From SM23-73-3 sp964580215 (GTDB lineage Bacteria; Zixibacteria; MSB-5A5; SM1-73): DNA of 64,000 nucleotides. Below the pieces are notes generated by a model. The model saw nothing but the letters and a program-made list of their open reading frames with translations, searched no databases and was not told the DNA's origin. Positions 34,543-42,987 of the stretch are shown here, one piece after another. Position 1 is the first letter of the stretch. Each line of letters starts with the position of its first letter. The stretch lies in the NCBI GenBank assembly GCA_964580215.1, contig CAZOJT010000001.1:186001-250000 (forward strand). Direction: 5' to 3'. The translations under genes and the position numbers were made by a program.

Positions 34543-35310
34543 TTACCGGGCAGTATAGCCTCCATCTATCACCAGCTCACTGCCGGTGATGAACTTCGAT
34601 TCTTCCGATGCCAGATAAAGAATGCCATAAGCTACGTTGTCTGCTTCACCCACATGTCCGATTGGATGTAAGCTGTCTAACATCATCCTTACCTCTTCTA
34701 CATTTCCTTGAGATTTAGCATAGTTTTCCACCATCGGCGTCCAAATGAATCCAGGATGAACCGAATTCACTCTGATTTTATCTTTGGCATAAAGAAACGC
34801 ATCCGTCTTGGTCATTATCCTCACCGCACCTTTGGAGGCATGATACGGTGGGACATCGGGTGCGCTAACGATTCCATATATCGAAGATAGATTTATTATA
34901 CTACCACCGCCTGCCTTCTGCATATAAGGTATTACATGCTTGGTGCAGAAAAATACCCCCTTGAGATTGACCGCCATAACCTGGTCCCATTCTTCTTCGG
35001 TTATCTCGTGCGTCGGCTTGCTTACCCCCGCTACACCTGCGTTGTTAACCAAAATATCAATTTCCCCAAAGGTTTTGTTTATGTCAGCGAATGCATTCTG
35101 CACTTCTTTTTCCTTTGATACGTCCAGATGCCAGAACTTTGCCACTCCACCAAAACCTTTGATCTCATCCACCACCTTTTGCCCCTCTTTGTCCAGAATG
35201 TCCGTCACCGCTACCTTTGCCCCTTCTTTTGCCAGAAGCATACAGCTTGCCAATCCAATTCCCAGTGCTCCCCCAGTAACGATGGCTATTTTGCCTTCTA
35301 CTCTGTTCAT
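34543..35310 (-). CDS. SDR-family NAD(P)-dependent oxidoreductase (cyclohexanol/glucose dehydrogenase-like)
   Basis: A classical short-chain dehydrogenase of 255 residues from ATG 35310, which has GGAGGT upstream. An in-frame ATG 48 bases earlier would overlap the preceding gene. Numbered from the chosen start: cofactor motif TGGALGIGLA, NNAGVAG (about 88-94), catalytic Ser in NLSSIYG, Tyr-x-x-x-Lys in YHASKGA, then HPGFIWTPM. Asp after the second strand (VTDILDK) favours NAD+. The C-terminal FITGSELVIDGGYTAR is typical. Substrate unknown. It lies with the next gene inside a segment bordered by duplicated parA promoter sequences. Confidence 0.9.
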   Translation of the reverse strand: MNRVEGKIAIVTGGALGIGLASCMLLAKEGAKVAVTDILDKEGQKVVDEIKGFGGVAKFWHLDVSKEKEVQNAFADINKTFGEIDILVNNAGVAGVSKPTHEITEEEWDQVMAVNLKGVFFCTKHVIPYMQKAGGGSIINLSSIYGIVSAPDVPPYHASKGAVRIMTKTDAFLYAKDKIRVNSVHPGFIWTPMVENYAKSQGNVEEVRMMLDSLHPIGHVGEADNVAYGILYLASEESKFITGSELVIDGGYTAR

Positions 35311-35329
35311 ATTTACCTCCAGTTTTTTC

Positions 35330-36535
35330 TCACTTCCTCGATGGATTCGGATACTCATCTACGTGTCCATACGTTTTTATGGGTTTTTTAAAATATCCTA
35401 ATTCTGATTGCAATGACTCCATTAGGCTCTTTTCTTTAGCTGTCCAGATATCTTTCGAAAAAAGACAAACATCCAAAGAAAATCCCTTTCCGGGTTCATA
35501 TTCCTCGGTAGCAATTCCAACGACATTCGTTTGATTAGGATACATGCCCCGAGCCACAAAACAACGCAAACCAAGTTCTTCGCGTCGGTAATTCCTATCT
35601 TCTTTGTGAGGTCGAGCTAAAAATACATAGGGGACACCTGAAGGTGATTGTGACAGCTGAGATCTAACCCGTTTTTGTCGTGCTAGCTCCATGAATTGCA
35701 AGAAACTCTTTCCAAGAACTCTACGAGAAAATCGATCCTCCCGAGCCATAATTCGAAGTGTCTGCTCGAGGTCGATCAAAGAATCTCCTACCTCAATGTT
35801 GCCAGTCTGAAAGTCCTTGGATATGATTTCTATTAAACGATCCCATATATAACTATCTTTATCTGCTTCTTTCTTAGCCCGATACTCAGGACGTTTTATA
35901 AACCCTTTCCATAAGTTGTCATCGAGATAAAGTGCGTTGAACTTATCAGGGAAGACACGACCATTTGTTAGGTAAAGTGCCAGTAGGTCCTCTTCGCCCC
36001 CATTCAATGTGATCTTGACACCCTTAGTGAGAAACGCTTCAACATCGCTCAGATACTTCACAAAATCAGTAATAGTATCAAGTTCATTCATCACTATATC
36101 AAGAGATATTTCGTCGAAGGTATGAACAAAACCTTTACCAAAATCACCTAAATAAAGAGGCCACTTTTCTCCTCGTCCCAATGCAACTGCTACTCGATGA
36201 ATTTTTCTGCATAGACCATCAGGGAAAGGAAGCATTATTTTTCCATCTTTGGTGATAACATGTGAACTCTTGGTTATCCAGCCTTCGGCACCATAAATTT
36301 GTTTCACTGATTCATCTATTGAACGTTTTAACCACCTTGCCCAGTCACGAGAAATGTTTCCGCTATCTTTGACTTCAACCTCTTTAATGGAAAAGATAAT
36401 TACATCCGGATCGCACACGACAAGAATGTCACAAAGTTCCTTGCGTGCATCCTTACCTCTTGGACTAGGATAGCTCCATAATGATAGAAATGTCTGCCTG
36501 CAAAGTTTCGTCACATATTCTTCGGATTTGTTCAT
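35330..36535 (-). CDS. Predicted PD-(D/E)XK nuclease-like protein of unknown function
   Basis: A 401-residue soluble protein. The N-terminal 110 residues contain GKDARKELCDILVVCDPDVIIFSIKEVEVK, followed by WARWLKRSIDESVKQIYGAEGWI. This resembles a family often seen in genomic islands with E-L-C-D-x-L-V-V and a downstream S/D-x-K, compatible with a restriction-nuclease core (Glu, Asp, Lys). The remaining 290 residues have no motif I recognise. It starts at ATG 36535 without a strong ribosome binding site. A 61-base hairpin lies just upstream (36583-36643). Located upstream of the SDR gene on the same strand (19-base gap). Nuclease activity is inference. Confidence 0.6.
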   Translation of the reverse strand: MNKSEEYVTKLCRQTFLSLWSYPSPRGKDARKELCDILVVCDPDVIIFSIKEVEVKDSGNISRDWARWLKRSIDESVKQIYGAEGWITKSSHVITKDGKIMLPFPDGLCRKIHRVAVALGRGEKWPLYLGDFGKGFVHTFDEISLDIVMNELDTITDFVKYLSDVEAFLTKGVKITLNGGEEDLLALYLTNGRVFPDKFNALYLDDNLWKGFIKRPEYRAKKEADKDSYIWDRLIEIISKDFQTGNIEVGDSLIDLEQTLRIMAREDRFSRRVLGKSFLQFMELARQKRVRSQLSQSPSGVPYVFLARPHKEDRNYRREELGLRCFVARGMYPNQTNVVGIATEEYEPGKGFSLDVCLFSKDIWTAKEKSLMESLQSELGYFKKPIKTYGHVDEYPNPSRK

Positions 36536-36582
36536 AAACTATCTAGTTTGTTAGTTTCAAATGCCCTCGTCCACGACTATAT

Positions 36583-36643
36583 ATGATAAGAGACAAGGTG
36601 TTCTTTACCACCAAAGAAGAACCTTAAAATGGTCTCTTATCAT
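36583..36643. other. Long imperfect hairpin upstream of the nuclease-like gene
   Basis: Outer arms ATGATAAGAGAC (36583-36594) and GTCTCTTATCAT (36632-36643), inner arms AAGGTGTTCTTT and AAAGAAGAACCTT. Could be a regulatory structure or a solo transposon end pair. Confidence 0.5.
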
Positions 36644-36773
36644 CTATTTCCTCTTCGCATATGTTATCCTTTTCTCTCCAAGAAATCAAGAACTTTTTGC
36701 TTTGACTCTATTTATCAGGCAGTCCTGACTTTGGCGGGCTGGGAGCCCGCCCTATGCAGGAACTACCGTCAAC

Positions 36774-36857
36774 GGATCTAGCGATTGGTCAACGGATGAA
36801 ACAGATTAAACAGATGAGCAATAATTTCATCCGCTCCATCCGTTTAATCCGCTACCC
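36774..36857. repeat. Family C repeat cluster
   Basis: CGGATGAAACAGATTAAACAGATG followed by its near inverse ATCCGCTCCATCCGTTTAATCCG, an inverted arrangement of the CGGATTAAACGGAT motif. It sits immediately left of the right parA promoter copy. Confidence 0.6.
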
Positions 36858-36883
36858 AGCCATTTTTTTCTCTTAAACCTCTT

Positions 36884-36981
36884 GCTTTTTTCAGCAAAAA
36901 TAGTTATTTATGAAAAAACATTGGAGGTAGTCTTAAACCAGGAAGTTTGTTGGAGGGGAGAAGAGCTTGGGAAGGATAATC
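36884..36981 (+). promoter_or_regulatory. parA promoter and translation start (right copy of the duplication)
   Basis: Candidate -35 TTGCTT (36884), 17-base spacer, -10 TATTTA, then a leader with TTGGAGGTAG and GGAGGGGAG before the TTG start at 36967. The left copy (34401-34504) keeps both hexamers and the 17-base spacing although the spacer differs, consistent with selection on a promoter. Confidence 0.55.
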
Positions 36982-37764
36982 GCTGTTGCCAATCAAAAAG
37001 GAGGAGTGGGGAAAACCACCACCGCAGTTAACTTATCCGCCTGCCTAGCTGTGGCTGAAAAAAGAACCTTGCTTGTGGATATCGATCCTCAAGCCACCTC
37101 CACCTCTGGTCTGGGAGTTGAAAAAAGCAAGTTGGAGAAAAGTATATACGAAGTGCTTGTGGAAGGTTTTCCTCTGGAGAAGATTATTCAAAAGACAGAT
37201 CTCTCTTTTCTGGACCTGGCCCCTTCTCACCTTCGATTGGTGGGGGCAGAGGTGGAGTTGGTCAACATGTTAGCCCGGGAAAAAAAGCTTAGCCTTGCTC
37301 TGGAGTCGGTAAGAGAGAAATACGATTTCATCCTGATTGACTCTCCTCCATCCCTGGGTCTTTTGACCATCAATACCCTCACTGCGGCAGATTCCATCCT
37401 GATACCCATCCAGTGTGAATATTATGCCCTGGAGGGTTTGGGACAGCTTTTGAATACCATAACCTTGGTGCAAAAAAGCTTGAATCCCCGGCTTAAAATC
37501 GAGGGTGTTCTTCTTACCATGTATGATGGAAGATTGAATCTATCCAAGCAGGTGGCAGAAGAGGCGAGAAAGTATTTTTCGGAGAAGATGTATAAGACAG
37601 TTATAAATAGAAACGTAAGGCTTTCAGAAGCCCCTGGCTTTGGTAAACCGGTAGTACTTTATGATATAACATCCACCGGAGCGGAAAATTACTTGAGTTT
37701 GGCAGAGGAGATACTGAATCACAGGATCGAACTCCCTGAAACGATTTATTCAATAAATGAATGA
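36967..37764 (+). CDS. parA: Chromosome partitioning ATPase ParA/Soj
   Basis: Deviant-Walker ATPase that dimerises on DNA and positions ParB-parS complexes. Deviant Walker A KGGVGKTTTAVNLSACLA (residues 11-28), Walker A' LVDIDPQATSTSGLG and Walker B ILIDSPPSLGLLTINTLTA are intact. At 265 residues it is the short chromosomal type without an N-terminal HTH. It starts at TTG 36967 (MGRIIAVANQKGG) after GGAGGGGAG. parB follows 114 bases later; the gap holds short TGACGAA direct repeats. Confidence 0.96.
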   Translation: MGRIIAVANQKGGVGKTTTAVNLSACLAVAEKRTLLVDIDPQATSTSGLGVEKSKLEKSIYEVLVEGFPLEKIIQKTDLSFLDLAPSHLRLVGAEVELVNMLAREKKLSLALESVREKYDFILIDSPPSLGLLTINTLTAADSILIPIQCEYYALEGLGQLLNTITLVQKSLNPRLKIEGVLLTMYDGRLNLSKQVAEEARKYFSEKMYKTVINRNVRLSEAPGFGKPVVLYDITSTGAENYLSLAEEILNHRIELPETIYSINE

Positions 37765-37878
37765 CGGATGACGAATGACGAATGACGAAAAAATCAATGA
37801 GACAATAGAATCTAAGAATGTTCTGCATGTGTTTGAATCATACGATCGAAGTAACGACTTATGCTGGAGAGGTTGAAA

Positions 37879-38745
37879 ATGCGTAGAAACGCTTTGGGAA
37901 AAGGATTGGAGGCGCTGATTCCCGAACTCCCACAGGAGTTGGTAGAACCGGAGAAGCAACCGGGAAAAGGGCTGGTTAATTTGAGGGTGGATAAGATCAA
38001 ATCGAATCCCTATCAACCCCGCACAAGAGTGGATGAAGAAAAGCTTGCCGAGCTTTCTGCCTCCATAAAGGAAAGAGGGATCATTCAGCCGGTAGTGGTA
38101 AGGCAGGTGGGAGAGGAGTTTGAATTAGTTGCTGGAGAAAGAAGATTTCTGGCGGTTAAGAAGCTGGGCTGGGAAAGGATTCCCGCCATAATCACAGGAA
38201 AGCTCTCCAAAGAGGAGATGCTGGAGTTCTCTTTGATCGAGAATCTTCAAAGGGAGGATTTGAATCCGATTGATACTGCCACAGGATACAAAAGGCTTTT
38301 GGAGGAGTGCCACCTTTCACAGCAACAACTGGCGCAAAAGATAGGAAAGGACCGCTCCTCGGTTGCCAACACATTGAGACTGCTAAACTTGCCAGAGGAA
38401 GTGCAGAGACTCATCTCAAGTGGAAAGCTCTCTGAAGGACATGCCCGGGCAATACTTTCTCTATCCACAGAAAAAGAAGAAATCGACCTGTCCAGACGGG
38501 TAGTCAAAGAAGGGCTTTCTGTGCGTAAAACCGAGGATTTAGTTTATGGAAAGAAGAAAACTTCTGGCACGAAACAGAGAGCAAAGGTCTCTCCGGCGTT
38601 TTTTGAAATTGAGGAGAAGTTGAAACAGTTTTTCGGAACTTCGGTGAAGGTAGTGGGGAAAAGGAAGGGGGGGGAGATCGAGATAGAGTTCTATTCGGAG
38701 GAAGATCTATCCAGGATATTGGAATTGTTGGAGATAACTCTATAA
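37879..38745 (+). CDS. parB: Chromosome partitioning protein ParB/Spo0J
   Basis: CTP-dependent DNA clamp that loads at parS and spreads. From ATG 37879 (MRRNALGKGLEALIPE, the usual family start, with GGAGAGG upstream) it has 288 residues. An ATG at 37861 is in frame but less typical. Domains: CTPase/ParB-N with VDKIKSNPYQPRTRVDEEKL, GIIQPVVVR and LVAGERRFLAVKKLG; HTH with LSQQQLAQKIGKDRSSVANTLRLL; C-terminal dimer domain (FFGTSVKVVGKRKGGEIEIEF). No parS-like TGTTTCACGTGAAACA was seen in the window. Confidence 0.95.
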   Translation: MRRNALGKGLEALIPELPQELVEPEKQPGKGLVNLRVDKIKSNPYQPRTRVDEEKLAELSASIKERGIIQPVVVRQVGEEFELVAGERRFLAVKKLGWERIPAIITGKLSKEEMLEFSLIENLQREDLNPIDTATGYKRLLEECHLSQQQLAQKIGKDRSSVANTLRLLNLPEEVQRLISSGKLSEGHARAILSLSTEKEEIDLSRRVVKEGLSVRKTEDLVYGKKKTSGTKQRAKVSPAFFEIEEKLKQFFGTSVKVVGKRKGGEIEIEFYSEEDLSRILELLEITL

Positions 38746-38906
38746 CCGCTCCTCATTGGCAGGGTTGATCCGCTTTTATTGGAGGAAGGGGTAGCCGTCC
38801 CGCCTTTGGCGGGACGGGGGTAGAAATGAAAAAATGGGAAAACTTCTCTTTTAGTCAACGAAGTATATAAGAACTTTATTTTTTAAGGAAAAAGTAAAGA
38901 GAGTCT

Positions 38907-39737
38907 ATGCCCAAAAGATATGTGAACTTTTTCATAGTTCCTGAGGGGAAGCCTAAAAGCTTAAAGTTCAAATTGTCCTTCTTCCTGACCCGGGTGATAG
39001 TGGGTGTGTTGGGCTTTCTTCTGGTTTTTATCGTTGTTTTGAGCATCCTCCATGGAAGGCTGTTATACCAGGTCATCGCAGGAAAGTCGCTGAAACAGGA
39101 AAACGAAAGCCTGAAAAGATATAATGCCAAGGTGGTTGAGTTGGAAAAAGAGCTTCAGGATTACAAAAGGTTTGTCCAGAGGGTGGCGCAGTTAGCAGGA
39201 GTTGAATATCCAGGACAGAGTGAAATTCAATTGGCTTATTATCCTGAAAGAATGGAGTCACCAGATAAGAGGGCAATTTATCCTTCCACAGAAAAAGAAG
39301 AAAAGAAAATCCCATCCCCGGATTCGATTCCCGCACAGTCTGACTCCTTGAGGCGTATCCCCATAGGTGCACCCATAGAAGGATGGATCACCCGAGGGTT
39401 CTCCATGAATATCTATGGATTTGGAGGCGAACATCCCGGGGTAGATTTTGCGGCGAAGACAGGAACGGAGGTGAAGGCAACCGCAGATGGCATGGTCGTT
39501 TTTGCTAATTGGGACGACATCTATGGAAATCTGGTGGCGATCAATCATGGAAATGGTTATGTGACCTATTACGGACATAATTCAAAAATCTTAGTTAATG
39601 TCGGAGATGCCATCAGACGGGATGAGGTGATTGCCCTCTCTGGAAACACTGGCAGGAGTTCAGCCCCACATCTGCATTATGAGATCAGAAAAGATGAAGT
39701 TCCCATTGATCCTGAAAGTTTTCTAAGCTATCGTTGA
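38907..39737 (+). CDS. M23 family metallopeptidase (LytM-type), membrane-anchored
   Basis: Peptidoglycan DD-endopeptidase-type protein of 276 residues. One N-terminal membrane helix (about 27-50) and a coiled coil (about 58-95) precede a linker rich in Pro/Ser/Lys and a LytM domain (about 150-275). Zinc ligands are visible as HPGVDFAAKTGTEVKA (His, Asp) and HLHYEIRKD (His-x-His), with GNLVAINHGNGYVTYYGH between. It sits between parB and a bactofilin (9-base gap to the latter). M23 peptidase plus bactofilin pairs shape cells or polar structures in several phyla, so a morphogenetic role is likely. Confidence 0.92.
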   Translation: MPKRYVNFFIVPEGKPKSLKFKLSFFLTRVIVGVLGFLLVFIVVLSILHGRLLYQVIAGKSLKQENESLKRYNAKVVELEKELQDYKRFVQRVAQLAGVEYPGQSEIQLAYYPERMESPDKRAIYPSTEKEEKKIPSPDSIPAQSDSLRRIPIGAPIEGWITRGFSMNIYGFGGEHPGVDFAAKTGTEVKATADGMVVFANWDDIYGNLVAINHGNGYVTYYGHNSKILVNVGDAIRRDEVIALSGNTGRSSAPHLHYEIRKDEVPIDPESFLSYR

Positions 39738-39746
39738 AACCATATC

Positions 39747-40121
39747 ATGAAAAATACAAAAATTAAAGGAGAAGGTGGATTGAATACCATAATTGGAAAG
39801 GATTCCATAATAGAAGGAACCTTAGAGGTTCAGGGTGGACTTCGAGTGGATGGCATTGTAAGAGGAAGAATCTCTGCCACAGAATCGCTGGCAGTGGGGG
39901 ATAGTGGCAGAGTTGAAGCAGATTTGACTGTTAGAATTGCAGTAATTGGCGGAAAGGTAGTTGGAAACATCTTTGCACAGGACAAGATTGAGCTTCAGTC
40001 CAAGGCTGAAGTAGAGGGGGATATAACCACCAAAAATCTGATAGTAGAAGAGGGGGCAGTGTTTCATGGTAGATGTAATATGAAGAATTCTTCGCCTGAA
40101 ACGGTTACGTCTGAAGAGTAA
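39747..40121 (+). CDS. Bactofilin (polymer-forming cytoskeletal protein)
   Basis: A 124-residue bactofilin/DUF583 protein that forms nucleotide-free beta-helical filaments. Repeating short strands rich in Gly and Val are seen: DSIIEGTLEVQGGLRVDGIV, GRISATESLAVGDSGRVEAD, VVGNIFAQDKIELQSKAEVE, GDITTKNLIVEEGAVFHG. Disordered tails at both ends are typical. It directly follows the M23 peptidase, probably its partner. Proximity to parAB echoes bactofilin-ParB links known in myxobacteria. Confidence 0.94.
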   Translation: MKNTKIKGEGGLNTIIGKDSIIEGTLEVQGGLRVDGIVRGRISATESLAVGDSGRVEADLTVRIAVIGGKVVGNIFAQDKIELQSKAEVEGDITTKNLIVEEGAVFHGRCNMKNSSPETVTSEE

Positions 40122-40450
40122 ACTATCATAGAGAAAATCCCCTATTTAACTGGCAAAAAATTCCTAATGTTGATAATTGTCAGAGAAATGTGGAAAGTTT
40201 GTTAATTTGCTTTGTATCAATAGATTAATTCATAAAATTGAGAATGGAACAAGCAAGGTTATCCACATTTTTTCGCATAAGCTTTGATCATGGTGAAAGT
40301 TAGACAATTTCATCAAGTTTGTTCATAAAAAGGGAAGGGCAAAGCCTATGTTTGCGTTTGCATTACCTTTTTTATAGAGAAGTTGTGCGAATTGCAGGGG
40401 CATGTTGAACAATCCTAACCCTCAAGAATCTCTTATATCACATTGAACAG
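40122..40450. other. 329-base A+T-rich gap
   Basis: I see no gene, terminator or repeat family here; only a weak ribosome-binding stretch and A+T-rich sequence before the kinase start. Confidence 0.4.
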
Positions 40451-42544
40451 ATGTTTTTGATATTTATCATTTTGATAATAGGGGCAACCGTTTCATTTCT
40501 GCTCTACCGCTTCTATCTTTTTTCTTTCCTAACCTATCTTTCGGCAAGATTTGAGCGAAGGGGAAAAGACTTTGAGATTCTAAGTTCACTAAGAGAGAAC
40601 CTCATCCACGAGAGAAAGAAAAAAATGGCAGGACTGGAGATGATACTCACCAGTTGGGAAAGAGAGGAAGAGATTCAGTCACGATATGAATATTTCGAGG
40701 AACTCCTGGGTCAATTGAAAAATCTTGTTCAGGAGGAAAGAAGAAATCTGATGGCGGTCACCAAAGACATCTGGCTATGGGGAAAATTATGGAATATACT
40801 GAGAAGAATTGAGAAAATCTCAAAGCAGAAGAGGGAAAAATCCGATGTCCCAAAACTGAAAAAAAATTTAGCCCGATTTCAAAATCTGATAGATGAGGTC
40901 GTAGAAAGTGCTACTGTGAAGTTCTCTTTTACCCTCAACCAAGCTGTAAAAGAATCTGTGAAAATAGTGAGAGTTGAAAAATCCCAGATAAGTAAAATTG
41001 AGATCAAGGAACAATTAGAAAATGTAGGTGATACGATTCGATTCTCCTATGATAAATTTAAGGATTGGCAGAGGGTTTTGACCAATCTGATTCGTAATGC
41101 GGTGGATGCAGTGGAAGCCAAACAATCCGGGGCGGGGACTGTAGTGGCAGACCTCGGTCTGCCGGGAGGGGATGAGAGCCTCTGGGTCAAAGTTTCGACC
41201 AGAGAATCAGAGAAAGAGGGTGGTCAGGCAAGAATGCCTGACCTACCAAGAATCTCCGTCCCAGTCTCAGTCGTCATTGAGGATTGCGGCATCGGTATGG
41301 ATGAGGTTACCAAAGCCTCTTTTTACAAGAAAGGGTTCACCTCCGGGAAAAGCGGGGGCTTGGGTCTTGGGATTAGTGAGGAATCTGTCGAGTTCATTAA
41401 TCGGCATGGCAACTGGCAGATTGAAAGCCAGAAAGGGATTGGCACAAAAATAACCATAAACATAGACAGAGAAAAGGCCCAAAAAGCTGAACTCATTCTC
41501 CCCGCCCCAAAACCTTTCTACCGAACAAGATTAGCCGTTGGTTTGTCTATTTTCTTGCTTGCGCTAATTGCCTTAGCTATCCTCTTTACGTTTGACAAAT
41601 ATTCAAGATTTTGGGTGGACTGGAATCCAGCTTATGCAGTGGCTGAAGAAAACTATCTCATCGTCAAGAACAAATCTGAAAAGGTATTATGGGACGTGCG
41701 CCTATCAGCACGTATCAGACCTACGCTACTCGAACCAGAAGAAGCCGTAGTCAAACTTGCTGATTTGGATGGAGATGGGATAAATGAAGTTTTGACGGGG
41801 ATTGATTTTACCGAAAGCACCACCGGCAAGTTCATCTGTTTCAATTACAGAAAAGAAAAGCTGTGGGAATTCCCTTGTGGAGATTCTGGCATCTATCAAG
41901 GTTGCAACGCGTATTTCTCTCCAGTACATATTTTAGTTGAAGATGTTTTTGGAGATTCTAAAAAAGAGATTATAGTCAATAGCGCACATTCGATCTGGTT
42001 TCCAGACCAGTTAGCAATATTAGATAAAAAGGGGAATAAACTATCCGAATACTGGCATCCGGGCACATTCAACTGTTTGCATTGCTCGGATTTTGATAAT
42101 GATGGAGAGAAAGAGATAATCTTAGGTGGTGGAAATAACAGAATAGGTTGGCGCCCAATCATTTCTATCCTTGAGCCCAAAAGAGTCTTTGGGCAGGCAA
42201 TGCCCTATAATGCGGCGAAAGAAATCGAGAAGGCAAAAGAAGAATGGTATATAGTTTTCCCAAATATCAAAAAGAGTATACCAGATGAATCTAAGTGGGT
42301 GCATTTTCTGTCTTGGGTTTACCACATCCGGTTGTTTACTGAAGACGATGAATTGCAGGCTAATTTGGCTGACGGAAGGAACTATTTTTTGACTCTGAAT
42401 TTTGAACTTAAAAATAGTTATTTCAATCTTTCTGGTTTTCTCGGATGGAAAGAAAAACGGAATTTTCCCTATGACCTAACCGAAGAGGATGAGGAGAATT
42501 GGAAAAACATTGAGGTATGGAAAGCGGGGGTAAGAATAAGATAA
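40451..42544 (+). CDS. Membrane histidine kinase with reversed architecture (kinase first, FG-GAP-like sensor last)
   Basis: 697 residues. An N-terminal membrane helix (1-30) precedes a helical cytoplasmic part with His53 in LIHERKKKMAGL, aligning with the HEIKNPLAGL-type H-box but degenerate. HATPase domain follows: N-box NLIRNAVDAV (212-221), G1 EDCGIGMD (277-284), G2 GGLGLGIS (302-309). A second helix (361-380) leads to a C-terminal region (about 390-697) with FG-GAP/VCBS-like DLDGDGINEVLTG and DFDNDGEKEIILGG, predicted extracytoplasmic. About 40 residues between N-box and G1 are encoded by two palindromes and look inserted. It may partner the regulator at 44955-46400. The start ATG 40451 has no strong ribosome binding site. 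Confidence 0.72.
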   Translation: MFLIFIILIIGATVSFLLYRFYLFSFLTYLSARFERRGKDFEILSSLRENLIHERKKKMAGLEMILTSWEREEEIQSRYEYFEELLGQLKNLVQEERRNLMAVTKDIWLWGKLWNILRRIEKISKQKREKSDVPKLKKNLARFQNLIDEVVESATVKFSFTLNQAVKESVKIVRVEKSQISKIEIKEQLENVGDTIRFSYDKFKDWQRVLTNLIRNAVDAVEAKQSGAGTVVADLGLPGGDESLWVKVSTRESEKEGGQARMPDLPRISVPVSVVIEDCGIGMDEVTKASFYKKGFTSGKSGGLGLGISEESVEFINRHGNWQIESQKGIGTKITINIDREKAQKAELILPAPKPFYRTRLAVGLSIFLLALIALAILFTFDKYSRFWVDWNPAYAVAEENYLIVKNKSEKVLWDVRLSARIRPTLLEPEEAVVKLADLDGDGINEVLTGIDFTESTTGKFICFNYRKEKLWEFPCGDSGIYQGCNAYFSPVHILVEDVFGDSKKEIIVNSAHSIWFPDQLAILDKKGNKLSEYWHPGTFNCLHCSDFDNDGEKEIILGGGNNRIGWRPIISILEPKRVFGQAMPYNAAKEIEKAKEEWYIVFPNIKKSIPDESKWVHFLSWVYHIRLFTEDDELQANLADGRNYFLTLNFELKNSYFNLSGFLGWKEKRNFPYDLTEEDEENWKNIEVWKAGVRIR

Positions 42545-42800
42545 GAATTGCTTTTTTCTAAAATTTAGAAAGGAATTTCCAGAAATTAGAATTTGCCAAT
42601 GTCAGAATAGGATTTATCGACAGTAATCCTCTCGGTTTATCTTTCCAGATAAAATAGTTATCCTCAAGCATATCTTCAAGTTACTCTCCCCCTTCGCTTT
42701 CAATTTAAACCCAGAAGAATAACCTGGCATACAAGTTGCAATACAGAGCGAATGCTTATGCACAGTGAGCCGGCTCAGGACATAAAGAATTAACTAAACG

Positions 42801-42890
42801 AAAGGAGGTGAGTAACTAGAATTCAGCAAAGAGGTGTGAGAAGACGACCAAGCGCTTGGTTTAATTCGCAGTCTTTGACTGCAAATTCCA
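42801..42890 (+). promoter_or_regulatory. Structured leader of the LamG/dockerin gene
   Basis: A full Shine-Dalgarno AAAGGAGGTGA (42801) with mini-ORF GTG AGT AAC TAG; a perfect 14-bp palindrome ACCAAGCGCTTGGT (42849-42862); and a hairpin ATTCGCAGTC-ttt-GACTGCAAAT. The true start at 42988 has its own TAGGAGG. The gap 42545-42987 otherwise shows nothing. Confidence 0.4.
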
Positions 42891-42987
42891 TAGGAGGATA
42901 ATCGAAGGAACTAAGCATTATAAGTGATAGTAATAAATGTTGGGCTAAGAAACTAAACCATTATTATAACGTTATAGGAGGACAAAA

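Noticed and set aside
36967..38745. Plasmid or replication-origin signature from parAB
   Set aside because: The genes are chromosomal-type Soj/Spo0J; no dnaA, DnaA-box cluster, gidA/gidB or parS consensus is visible.
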